In this document: positions 1-6,128 of the stretch, piece after piece | How positions within the stretch are numbered: position 1 is the first letter of the stretch | How the letters are laid out: every line of letters starts with the position of its first letter | Source: Corynebacterium sp. | GTDB taxonomy: Bacteria > Actinomycetota > Actinomycetes > Mycobacteriales > Mycobacteriaceae | Direction of reading: 5' to 3' | Assembly: GCF_030826625.1 (NCBI RefSeq) | Contig: NZ_JAPJNQ010000090.1 | Location: 1 to 7,532, forward strand | DNA: 7,532 nt | Translations under genes and position numbers: made by a program | Notes under the pieces: generated by a model | Told to the model about the DNA's origin: nothing | Database searches by the model: none | The model's input: the letters and a program-made list of their open reading frames with translations, nothing else

Positions 1-741
1 GAATATAGGGATGAAGATTTTGCCGCGACCGAGGTAATTGATCCTGCCGGTAAGCAGACCACGGTGCCGGTCGAGCAATCCGCAATCCCGGTGCAGCAGA
101 CTCCGGCAGGGGCAGTGAATGGGCAGCAATACCCGGACGAGCAACCGTATGCGCAGGGAAGTCAAGAACTCCTCACCGGCGAACAGCAGCCGAAAGAAGA
201 TCCCGGCTCGACAGACGATACTCGCCGAGGAACCATCGATTTAGGCTTGTTCTTGTTGCGCATCGTATTTTCGGCATGGCTGATCATCCAGGGCGTTGGC
301 ACATTTTTCACACTCGGCGATTACGACGGAATTGCGGGGCTAGAATCTGAGTTCTCTGCATATAACCAGGCACATCTGCTAGCGGTAGCGGTGCCGGCAG
401 CGCAATTAGCCGCGGGAATTTTCCTTTTGCTGGGATTACTCGCCCCGCTTGCCGCGATGGTTGCGCTAGCCGTAACCGGCTTCATGGCGGTGCATCAGGT
501 TGCCGTGGACCAAGCAGGCTTAAACATCTTTAACTGGGCACCGACCTTGTGGTTGCCGGTCATCGCAGCCGCGATTGCGGTAATCGTGCAATTTACCGGC
601 CCTGGTCTCTATTCGCTCGATGGCGCCCGTGCATGGGCGCGCCGCCCGCTAGCGTCGTCGTGGATCTTCGTGATCATCGGTATTGCCGCCGTAGTGGCAG
701 CATGGTGGCTGCTGGCGGGAACGAACCCGCTGGCAAGCTAA
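1..741 (+). CDS. DoxX-family integral membrane protein, 5' end missing
   Basis: The frame is open from base 1 to the TAA at 739-741 and gives 246 visible residues; the true start must lie upstream of the window. A GTG at 64 could start a shorter product, but the 21 preceding codons read as the same kind of hydrophilic sequence (EYRDEDFAATEV), so I treat the gene as partial. About 79 visible residues are polar and rich in Gln, Pro, Glu and Asp, probably a disordered cytoplasmic tail. Four hydrophobic segments follow (about 80-101, 125-146, 148-168, 182-199), the DoxX arrangement with an LLRIVFSAWLIIQGVGTFF first helix, then a fifth helix near 220-239. DoxX proteins are small quinone-linked or redox-associated membrane proteins of mostly unclear role; I cannot assign a substrate. 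The last 93 bases are antisense to the end of the glycosyltransferase gene. The family call is fairly secure, the function is not. Confidence 0.8.
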   Translation, partial: EYRDEDFAATEVIDPAGKQTTVPVEQSAIPVQQTPAGAVNGQQYPDEQPYAQGSQELLTGEQQPKEDPGSTDDTRRGTIDLGLFLLRIVFSAWLIIQGVGTFFTLGDYDGIAGLESEFSAYNQAHLLAVAVPAAQLAAGIFLLLGLLAPLAAMVALAVTGFMAVHQVAVDQAGLNIFNWAPTLWLPVIAAAIAVIVQFTGPGLYSLDGARAWARRPLASSWIFVIIGIAAVVAAWWLLAGTNPLAS

Positions 742-1986
742 TGCCAGCACGATCATGGTGGCAAGCCCCAGCCACACGTAATCGCTGATAAACAGCTTCG
801 GCCAGAAACTCAAGGCATGTACTTCGATGGCATCGCCGTACCACCATTTCGGTGGTTGTTCGAGAAACACCAGGACGGCAGCCCACAAACCGACGATGAC
901 GCTGAGCGCAAAATCTCGTGTTGTGAGAGCTCGCCAGGTCCACACTGGTAGCGCGATCGCCAGCCATACCCAGTGGTGCGACCATGAGACCGGCGATATC
1001 AGCAACATAACCAAGGCATTGATGAGCCATGCGTCGACAAGATCGCCCCGGCGCAGCAGCTGCAGCATTATCCAGGCGCCAACGGCAATGGTTGCTAGAA
1101 CAAGCACCGCCCAGATGACAGTGATAAGCCCTGAAGAATTCTCGAGCGCTTGTTCGCTGCTGAACCAACGTTGAATCATGCCACGCCACGAGCTATTCGA
1201 TTGGTACGAGGTGTTTACGCCGAAATCACCACCGGAGCCCATGCCTAGTAGGCGTGCACCATAAAATTCCCACGTTGCATCGAAGCGCACGAGTGCGCCG
1301 AGTAGTGTCGCGATGGCGGCAGAAACTCCGGCGCTCAACAAAGCACGAAAATCCTTGCGCAACAGGAAATATAGCAACATCGCGAGGGGCGTCAGTTTGA
1401 TAGCCGCAGCGACTCCGATAAGCCACCCTTGTGGCAGCAATCGTGCGCGTGGCACCAGATCGAGCACCACCAAGGCCATAATGATCATGTTGATCTGCGC
1501 GAAACTGTGGTTGAGCTCCACTGGTTCGCTAATCAAGGCGACAGCCCAACTGAGCGCAGCTGCAGGGAATGCCCAGTGTCGTGCCTGCTGGCTGCCGGTA
1601 CGCGACGAGTTGAGCAACCAGCGCCAGACCAACCAGAGGCAGACCAGCAGCAAAGCATTCGAGATCACGATGACGATGCGCCCGGCTAACGTATCATCGA
1701 TGCCCGGAATCAGATTGAGCGGCGACATGAACAGCGCACCGAATGGTGGATAAATAAAAGGTAGCGCAAGATCACCGGCGTACATGGGCTCGGAATACAT
1801 CTCGCGTCCATGTAAGAATGCGTCAATGCCTTGCCGGTAGATCACCATATCTACCGGTGCAGATGTCTTATTCAGTCGATAAAATGTCGCAGCCAGTCCC
1901 GCGAGCACACCAATGATTGCTACTAGCGGGGCCGCGGATGCTAGCGGGGTAGACTGTCCCCGCAACGTGGGCAGGGTTGTGGACAT
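649..1986 (-). CDS. GT87-type polyprenyl-phosphate-sugar-dependent glycosyltransferase (PimE/MptC-like)
   Basis: A polytopic membrane protein of 445 residues in the DUF2029/GT87 family. Members transfer mannose (some arabinose) from a decaprenyl-phosphate donor to lipoglycans or cell-wall glycans on the outer face of the membrane. Visible landmarks are a first helix at about 18-36, the acidic motif PVDMVIYRQG with Asp46 as likely catalytic residue (compare the essential Asp of mycobacterial PimE), FIYPPFGAL at 77-85, AQIN at 163-166, AIKLTP at 195-200, NSSWRG at 264-269 and SPVSWSHHWVW at 331-341, with many helices between. The open frame extends to 2076 inside ilvD, but the ATG at 1986 has AGGAA at 1996-2000, nine bases away, and gives the expected N-terminus. 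It follows ilvD by 31 bases and is probably co-transcribed. The last 30 residues are a polar tail after the final helix, antisense to the DoxX gene. The exact acceptor and donor cannot be told from sequence. Confidence 0.82.
   Translation of the reverse strand: MSTTLPTLRGQSTPLASAAPLVAIIGVLAGLAATFYRLNKTSAPVDMVIYRQGIDAFLHGREMYSEPMYAGDLALPFIYPPFGALFMSPLNLIPGIDDTLAGRIVIVISNALLLVCLWLVWRWLLNSSRTGSQQARHWAFPAAALSWAVALISEPVELNHSFAQINMIIMALVVLDLVPRARLLPQGWLIGVAAAIKLTPLAMLLYFLLRKDFRALLSAGVSAAIATLLGALVRFDATWEFYGARLLGMGSGGDFGVNTSYQSNSSWRGMIQRWFSSEQALENSSGLITVIWAVLVLATIAVGAWIMLQLLRRGDLVDAWLINALVMLLISPVSWSHHWVWLAIALPVWTWRALTTRDFALSVIVGLWAAVLVFLEQPPKWWYGDAIEVHALSFWPKLFISDYVWLGLATMIVLALACQRVRSRQQPPCCHYGGNTDDHEDPRRR
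711..748. other. Two adjacent hairpins around the DoxX stop codon
   Basis: GCGGG at 715-719 pairs with CCCGC at 726-730 around the loop AACGAA. GCTGGCA at 729-735 pairs perfectly with TGCCAGC at 742-748 around AGCTAA, which contains part of the TAA stop. The two stems share 729-730, so only one can form fully at a time. Neither strand shows a T-run after the stem, so a classical intrinsic terminator is not supported; a weak transcription end or RNA 3'-end stabiliser is possible. On the minus strand both lie inside the end of the glycosyltransferase gene. Confidence 0.35.
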
Positions 1987-1995
1987 CTGTATGCG

Positions 1996-2000
1996 TTCCT
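1996..2000 (-). promoter_or_regulatory. Ribosome binding site deciding the glycosyltransferase start
   Basis: On the minus strand AGGAA stands nine bases before the ATG at 1986-1984. It supports this start over the in-frame upstream codon at 2076, which lies inside ilvD and has no comparable signal. Confidence 0.6.
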
Positions 2001-2017
2001 GCCGATTGTCGTCTGGG

Positions 2018-3859
2018 CTAGTCAACCTGGCGCACAGCCCCTTTATCAGCACTGGTTGCCATCTTGGCGTACGCACGTAGAGCTTTGGTCACGGTGCGTT
2101 TGCGCTCAGTTGGGTGCCATGGCTTCTCGCGGCTTTCCATTTCTTGGCGACGGCGCTCGATTTCTTCGTCATCCAGCTGCAAAGTCAAGCTTCGATCTTT
2201 GACTGAAATTCGAATGGTGTCGCCGTTTTCAATCAATCCGATCAAGCCACCGGCTGCAGCTTCCGGCGAGATATGTCCGATGGAAAGGCCGGAAGTGCCA
2301 CCTGAAAAACGCCCGTCTGTAATCAAAGCGCATTTTTTGCCCAATCCGGCGCCTTTCAAAAATGACGTCGGGTGCAGCATTTCTTGCATTCCCGGGCCAC
2401 CGGCTGGACCTTCGTAGCGAATCACGACGACTTCACTCGGCTGCACTTCACGCTTCAAAATGGAGCTGACGGCAGCTTCTTGTGACTCGAGCACGCGCGC
2501 TGGCCCGCTGAATTCCCAGAGGTTTTCGTCGACACCAGCGGTTTTCAGCACGGCGCCATCCGGCGACAGATTGCCGCGCAACACCACCAAGCCACCGTCG
2601 GCGGAGTGTGCATGCATGACATCGTGAATGCAGCCGTTTTCGCTGTCCGTGTCGAGCGTTTCCCACCGGTTAGAACTGGAAAACGGCTGCGTGGTGCGCA
2701 CTCCGCCAGGTGCTGCATAGAACAAGTCTTCGGCATCCGTGATGGCTTTGCCGCCGCGGATGTCCCAGTCGTTGAGCCAACCATCGAGGGTGTCGTATTG
2801 CACCGTGTGCACGCCTTCGTTCAGCAATCCGCCGCGTCGCAACTCGCCAAGAATTGCGGGAATACCTCCGGCGCGGTGTACATCTTCGACGTGGTAAATG
2901 CCGTTCGGAGCCACTTTGGAAAGGCACGGTACTTGATGCGAAATTTCTTCAATATCGTGCAGGTCGAAATCGACTTCGCCTTCTTGGGCGGCAGCTAAAG
3001 TATGCAAAATTGTGTTGGTTGAGCCACCCATGGCCATATCCAAGGCCATCGCGTTGCGGAAGGCTTCTTTCGTGGCGACGTTGCGTGGCAAGACTGATTC
3101 GTCTTCGTTGCCGTAATAACGCTCACACATTTCGACGATTAGTTGCCCGGCTTTGCGGAACAAGCCTTCGCGGGCTTGGTGTGTTGCCAGCGTGGTTCCA
3201 TTGCCCGGCAAAGACAGCCCGAGGGCTTCGGTTAGGCAGTTCATTGAGTTTGCGGTGAACATGCCGGAACAAGAACCACAGGTTGGGCAAGCGGATTCTT
3301 CAATCTTCGTGAGCTCATCATCCGTGACTTTTTCATTGGCTGAAGCTGAGATTGCGTCGACGAGGTCAGAAGAAGTTTGGGCGACGCCATCGACGACGAC
3401 AGCTTTACCGGCTTCCATGGGGCCACCGGAGACGAAGACGGTCGGAATATTCAGCCGCATCGCGGCATTAAGCATGCCCGGGGTGATTTTGTCGCAGTTG
3501 GAAATGCACACCATCGCATCGACGGTGTGTGCGTTGACCATGTACTCAACAGAGTCAGAGATGATTTCGCGTGACGGCAGCGAATACAGCATTCCCGAGT
3601 GCCCCATAGCGATGCCGTCGTCGACAGCAATCGTATTGAATTCTTTCGGCACACCGCCCGCGGCGCGTACTTGCTCTGCGACGATATCGCCGACGTCTTT
3701 CAAGTGCACGTGGCCGGGAACAAATTGCGTATACGAGTTGACGATCGCGACGATGGGCTTGCCGAATTCATTCTCGCGGGTACCGGTGGCACGCCACAGA
3801 GCGCGGGCACCTGCCGCATTGCGTCCAACGGTCGTGACCTTAGAGCGAAGTGGATACAC
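2018..3859 (-). CDS. ilvD: Dihydroxy-acid dehydratase
   Basis: Dehydrates 2,3-dihydroxy-isovalerate and 2,3-dihydroxy-3-methylvalerate to the keto acids that are transaminated to valine and isoleucine; cytoplasmic iron-sulfur enzyme. At 613 residues it has the normal length of the IlvD/Edd family and is full length. Motifs in order: [15 protein letters not shown] at 12-26, [10 protein letters not shown] at 41-50, the VDDGIAMGH metal-site region at 79-87, [12 protein letters not shown] at 118-129 (Cys122 as likely cluster ligand, Asp123 and Lys124 as metal/cofactor residues), [15 protein letters not shown] at 191-205 (further cluster cysteines), and GRFSGGTSG at 516-524 with the serine region used in catalysis. 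The C-terminus [13 protein letters not shown] is typical of corynebacterial IlvD as I recall it. The start is GTG at 3859, directly abutting the TAA of the preceding gene, with GAAAGG seven bases upstream. ilvB is on the opposite strand and behind an attenuator, so control of ilvD may differ. Confidence 0.97.
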   Translation of the reverse strand: MYPLRSKVTTVGRNAAGARALWRATGTRENEFGKPIVAIVNSYTQFVPGHVHLKDVGDIVAEQVRAAGGVPKEFNTIAVDDGIAMGHSGMLYSLPSREIISDSVEYMVNAHTVDAMVCISNCDKITPGMLNAAMRLNIPTVFVSGGPMEAGKAVVVDGVAQTSSDLVDAISASANEKVTDDELTKIEESACPTCGSCSGMFTANSMNCLTEALGLSLPGNGTTLATHQAREGLFRKAGQLIVEMCERYYGNEDESVLPRNVATKEAFRNAMALDMAMGGSTNTILHTLAAAQEGEVDFDLHDIEEISHQVPCLSKVAPNGIYHVEDVHRAGGIPAILGELRRGGLLNEGVHTVQYDTLDGWLNDWDIRGGKAITDAEDLFYAAPGGVRTTQPFSSSNRWETLDTDSENGCIHDVMHAHSADGGLVVLRGNLSPDGAVLKTAGVDENLWEFSGPARVLESQEAAVSSILKREVQPSEVVVIRYEGPAGGPGMQEMLHPTSFLKGAGLGKKCALITDGRFSGGTSGLSIGHISPEAAAGGLIGLIENGDTIRISVKDRSLTLQLDDEEIERRRQEMESREKPWHPTERKRTVTKALRAYAKMATSADKGAVRQVD

Positions 3860-4549
3860 TTATACGCCTTTCTCATGGGAATTGTTCTTGCCGGAACTAG
3901 TGCGTGGTGGTCGTGGCCTGCGCTGCGGGCGACTATGCTCCCGGCGACCATGCTCCTGGCCGCTGCGCTTTCGGTTCGGCTGCGGATGTTGCGGTTGTTG
4001 GGCCTGCCGCTGCTTGTTCGCGATGGGGTGCGATTCATAATGCTGGGCAGCCACGCCGTCGTATTTCTCAAATTCCTCGCGCGTCATCATGATGCGCTGG
4101 CCATCGCGGTGTGTGATGACGACTTTGTCATCGGCGGCTTCTTTGCCTTCTGTCAATACATCGCGAATCCGGCCCCGTGATGCCTTTTCCAACTCCGGCA
4201 ATGATTGAAACGTGATGCCTGGAAGGTTGTGCCGTTTGCCGTCGCTAGTGCTGGCGAAAGCACGAGAACGTTGAAAACCAATTCCTTCGAAATTGTCCCA
4301 GCTGATCTGAACAGCAGATTTGAAGGCATAGGTGATGTGAATACCGGTTGCAGAGACCGTCGTTTTCGAGCGCAGCACCCAGTAGATGAAAGCTACGGGA
4401 AATATTAATAGCCAGCCTAGGGCGAGTGGTGCCCAAGCGATCCCCATGATCGCGATGCCGACGATGAGCACGGTGGCGACAAGGTGGGTGCGGTCCGGGC
4501 GAAAACTCGTGCCCTGGGCAGGTTCTTCTGCAACACTCATGGCGACCAT
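3860..4549 (-). CDS. Membrane-anchored bacterial PH-domain protein
   Basis: A 229-residue protein resembling the actinobacterial PH-domain family that includes the mycobacterial low-molecular-weight antigen CFP-6; its molecular role is unknown. Two closely spaced hydrophobic segments (about 23-38 and 42-59) form a hairpin anchor. The PH-like beta region follows at about 60-115, with VSATGIHITYAF and ISWDNFEGIGF, then a helix and a charged segment VVITHRDGQRIMMTREEFEKYDG near 143-165. From about 178 the tail is rich in Gln, Pro, Arg and His with almost no hydrophobic residues, so it is probably disordered and basic. The start is either ATG at 4549 or ATG at 4540; neither has a clear ribosome site. 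The gene begins 23 bases after the channel gene and its stop abuts ilvD, so it belongs to this operon. A PH-like gene between the channel gene and ilvD matches the arrangement I recall for C. glutamicum. Confidence 0.8.
   Translation of the reverse strand: MVAMSVAEEPAQGTSFRPDRTHLVATVLIVGIAIMGIAWAPLALGWLLIFPVAFIYWVLRSKTTVSATGIHITYAFKSAVQISWDNFEGIGFQRSRAFASTSDGKRHNLPGITFQSLPELEKASRGRIRDVLTEGKEAADDKVVITHRDGQRIMMTREEFEKYDGVAAQHYESHPIANKQRQAQQPQHPQPNRKRSGQEHGRREHSRPQRRPRPPRTSSGKNNSHEKGV
3867..3872 (-). promoter_or_regulatory. ilvD ribosome binding site inside the preceding gene
   Basis: On the minus strand GAAAGG stands seven bases before the GTG of ilvD and lies within the last codons of the PH-domain gene. 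Stop and start are contiguous (TAAGTG), so translational coupling is likely. The site supports the GTG as the real ilvD start. Confidence 0.65.
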
Positions 4550-4572
4550 GCTACGGGATCACGGGCAAAACT

Positions 4573-5805
4573 CTAATTCGTAGAAACCGTGAGTGTAGAT
4601 TCAGTTGCCGCAGGTGCCAGAGGACCATGAACGATCTCGCCGTCAATCTCGATGCTGGAACCCAGAACACGGATCACCAACAGGGCGATGAACAACAGTG
4701 ACAGCCCTGTTGTCGATGGTCGTAGACGACCATTGAGCGAAAACAGCTTGTCGACGAACGTACGCGGGTCGAACCGGTGATATAACTCGGCCTCCTGTGC
4801 AGTGAGCTCTGTGATCTCCTGGCTGTTTTCTTCTGGCGATGGGGTAGCTAGTGAAAGATCAACCCACGGAATCGATTTATAGGCACCGGAAGTATCTGGG
4901 GTGTAGCTTTGCCTTTTTAGGTGAGTGACTTCATCTTGCAAATCGCCGTTGATGGTGGGAGCCGAGCCGTATTCATTCCAGAATTCGTCCAAGACCGCTA
5001 GGCGAATTGCGCGCTCGACCATCCATTGCATTCCTGCTTCGGTCAAAATCATCGCGCGAATATTAACCGTCCAGGGCATGCCGACGACGGCTGGTGGGTT
5101 AATGCCTTTTCCGACCGCGGGGTGGATTTCTAATTCGCCTTTCAAGACTTCTGAGATTTCCGGAACCCGCAGCGCGCGTTGGGTAGCGTGTTGGAATCGC
5201 TCCACTGCCTCCCAGGGTGACTGTACTTCCAGTAAGGGAACGGGCATGACGACGACAGCCGAGGACCAATAATGCGAGTGGTTGATGCACACGCGGGCGG
5301 TGGAATTCGGAATGATGATGGTTTCTTCGTTTAATGTGCGAATACGAGTAGCCCGCATCGTGACCTGAATGATGGTGCCTTCGACTTCAATGCCATTGCC
5401 TTCGAATTTCACCCAGTCGCCAATCCCATACTGTTTTTCTGACAAAATAAAAAAGCCAGCCAGGAAATCGGCGATGATTGACTGTGCGCCGAGACCGACA
5501 GCCGCTGAGGCTGCGGTGGCGGGAATTGTGGCGCCAACGAGCGAAAAACCGAGTTGCTGCAGGAAGAAAACGAATAATACGAAGTACGTGATCAACTGCG
5601 CGATATAGATCGCCACTCCGGCGACAGCTAGCGAAGATTTGGATTCGTCGTAATCACTAAACCGCTGAGAACGGTGTTGCGACCAGCGATGAGCAAGCCG
5701 ACCTGCCCGCGGGACCAGGAGTGCAGCAATGAAAAGGAGGGCGAAATCCACGCCACGTTCAATCGTCCAGCGCCAGAGCTGATCCAGCACGAAATCTAGC
5801 GTCAT
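4573..5805 (-). CDS. mscCG: MscS-type mechanosensitive channel, MscCG/YggB glutamate-exporter family
   Basis: A 410-residue inner-membrane channel. In C. glutamicum the homologue (YggB/MscCG, NCgl1221) is the main glutamate export channel and an osmotic safety valve. Helix 1 is at about 15-31 and helix 2 at about 59-82. The pore helix is at about 88-121, with the Gly/Ala-rich motif AASAAVGLGAQSIIADFLAGFFIL; Ala107 appears to correspond to the Ala111 at which a gain-of-function change is known in C. glutamicum. The MscS beta domain follows (YGIGDWVKFEGNGIEVEGTI, then EETIIIPNST). A linker at about 290-360 leads to an extra C-terminal helix at about 366-384, a hallmark of MscCG, and a tail of only about 26 residues. 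The open frame extends to 6312, but that part is antisense to ilvB and its leader; the ATG at 5805 gives the family N-terminus (LWRWTIERGVDFALL). Transcript is probably leaderless. Confidence 0.92.
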   Translation of the reverse strand: MTLDFVLDQLWRWTIERGVDFALLFIAALLVPRAGRLAHRWSQHRSQRFSDYDESKSSLAVAGVAIYIAQLITYFVLFVFFLQQLGFSLVGATIPATAASAAVGLGAQSIIADFLAGFFILSEKQYGIGDWVKFEGNGIEVEGTIIQVTMRATRIRTLNEETIIIPNSTARVCINHSHYWSSAVVVMPVPLLEVQSPWEAVERFQHATQRALRVPEISEVLKGELEIHPAVGKGINPPAVVGMPWTVNIRAMILTEAGMQWMVERAIRLAVLDEFWNEYGSAPTINGDLQDEVTHLKRQSYTPDTSGAYKSIPWVDLSLATPSPEENSQEITELTAQEAELYHRFDPRTFVDKLFSLNGRLRPSTTGLSLLFIALLVIRVLGSSIEIDGEIVHGPLAPAATESTLTVSTN

Positions 5806-5813
5806 GGCGCGTA

Positions 5814-5819
5814 ATTTTA
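5814..5819 (-). promoter_or_regulatory. Candidate -10 element for the channel operon (leaderless)
   Basis: Minus-strand hexamer TAAAAT (five of six matches to TATAAT) ends eight bases before the ATG at 5805. That distance puts the expected transcript start at or next to the start codon, and no ribosome site is present, so a leaderless mRNA is likely. A -35 box is not convincing (CATACG at 17-base spacing), which is common in corynebacteria. Confidence 0.5.
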
Positions 5820-5853
5820 GACCGTCATTGTTAAATCGTATGAGCCGGAATGG

Positions 5854-5873
5854 GTGAAATAGAGTTTTTTCAC
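5854..5873. promoter_or_regulatory. Dyad symmetry between the divergent promoters, possible operator
   Basis: GTGAAA at 5854-5859 and TTTCAC at 5868-5873 form a perfect six-base inverted repeat separated by eight bases. It lies where the -35 region of the ilv promoter would fall and upstream of the channel promoter. Half-site spacing is too wide for the GlxR/CRP consensus. It could be a regulator site or chance; the arms partly consist of A/T runs. Confidence 0.3.
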
Positions 5874-5880
5874 GCCGTTG

Positions 5881-5886
5881 TGTAAT
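5881..5886 (+). promoter_or_regulatory. Candidate -10 element of the ilv operon promoter
   Basis: TGTAAT matches TATAAT at five of six positions and is followed by GT, as often in corynebacterial promoters. Transcription would begin near 5893, only about three bases before the leader-peptide GTG. No good -35 hexamer is visible at 16-18 bases upstream. Confidence 0.5.
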
Positions 5887-5895
5887 GTATGTCTC

Positions 5896-5940
5896 GTGAT
5901 CAGCATTCGACTTCAAGTACTTCAAGTAGTAGTGCCCTAG
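5896..5940 (+). CDS. ilvL: ilvBNC attenuator leader peptide
   Basis: A GTG-started frame encodes MISIRLQVLQVVVP and ends with TAG at 5938-5940. Eight of 14 residues are Ile, Leu or Val, the end-product amino acids of the operon, as expected of an attenuation leader. A perfect tandem repeat of nine bases (CTTCAAGTA at 5911-5919 and 5920-5928) encodes Leu-Gln-Val twice, followed by Val-Val-Pro. There is no ribosome binding site; with the predicted transcript start within a few bases of the GTG, translation would be essentially leaderless. A leader peptide translated without a ribosome site has been described for C. glutamicum ilvBNC. Three of four non-initiator Val codons are GTA. The stop codon is immediately followed by the antiterminator arm. 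Nearby ATGs at 5885 and 5889 are in other frames and give no such composition. Confidence 0.82.
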   Translation: MISIRLQVLQVVVP

Positions 5941-5990
5941 GGGGCGTGTCCGAGTAGGACTCACTTGCAGCCGTATCAACGCACGCCTCC
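5940..5990 (+). promoter_or_regulatory. Antiterminator stem of the ilv attenuator
   Basis: GGGGGCGTG at 5940-5948 pairs along all nine positions with CACGCCTCC at 5982-5990 (one G-T wobble), extendable by a T-G pair. The enclosed loop has a small hairpin, GTCC 5948-5951 with GGAC 5957-5960. The first arm starts on the last base of the leader stop codon, so a ribosome finishing the leader would cover it. The second arm shares 5985-5990 with the terminator, so the two structures are mutually exclusive. Confidence 0.7.
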
Positions 5991-6034
5991 GACAGCACCC
6001 AACCATAGTGCTTACAGTCGGGGGCTTTTGTTGT
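5985..6034 (+). terminator. Intrinsic terminator of the ilv attenuator
   Basis: GCCTCCGAC at 5985-5993 pairs with GTCGGGGGC at 6017-6025 (nine pairs, one T-G). AGCAC at 5994-5998 pairs with GTGCT at 6008-6012, with a TACA bulge at 6013-6016 and a nine-base loop at 5999-6007. The stem is followed by TTTTGTTGT at 6026-6034. It lies about 95 bases before ilvB and would stop transcription when branched-chain aminoacyl-tRNAs are plentiful. Confidence 0.75.
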
Positions 6035-6115
6035 GAAAGGGGCCGTAATAAAACACCGCAACTTTGCGCCCTCGCAGTGATCACCCGAGCGCGAAACGAT
6101 AAACCTTTATGGAAT

Positions 6116-6120
6116 GGAGA
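6116..6120 (+). promoter_or_regulatory. ilvB ribosome binding site
   Basis: GGAGA at 6116-6120 stands eight bases before the GTG at 6129. It decides for the GTG over the in-frame ATG at 6114, which overlaps this site and has no purine-rich sequence at proper distance. Confidence 0.65.
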
Positions 6121-6128
6121 CCAACAAC

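Noticed and set aside
1987..2076. Longer glycosyltransferase start at 2076 inside ilvD
   Set aside because: The extra 30 residues are antiparallel to no known domain, read through the ilvD end, and lack a ribosome site; the ATG at 1986 has one.
3153..4040. 295-codon open frame on the plus strand opposite ilvD and the PH-domain gene
   Set aside because: It is the antisense shadow of a well-conserved ilvD; the translation has low-complexity Ser/Arg/Cys stretches and no recognisable domain.
5854..5873. GlxR/CRP-type operator at the dyad
   Set aside because: The GTGA and TCAC half-sites are 12 bases apart instead of the six needed, so the consensus does not fit.
6064..6094. Imperfect inverted repeat around GTGATCAC between terminator and ilvB
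   Set aside because: Stem is short and interrupted (three pairs, mismatch, four pairs) with no T-run; not enough to call a structure.
6114..6128. ATG at 6114 as ilvB start
   Set aside because: It is in frame, but the GGAGA site at 6116-6120 would lie inside the gene; that site fits the GTG at 6129 exactly.
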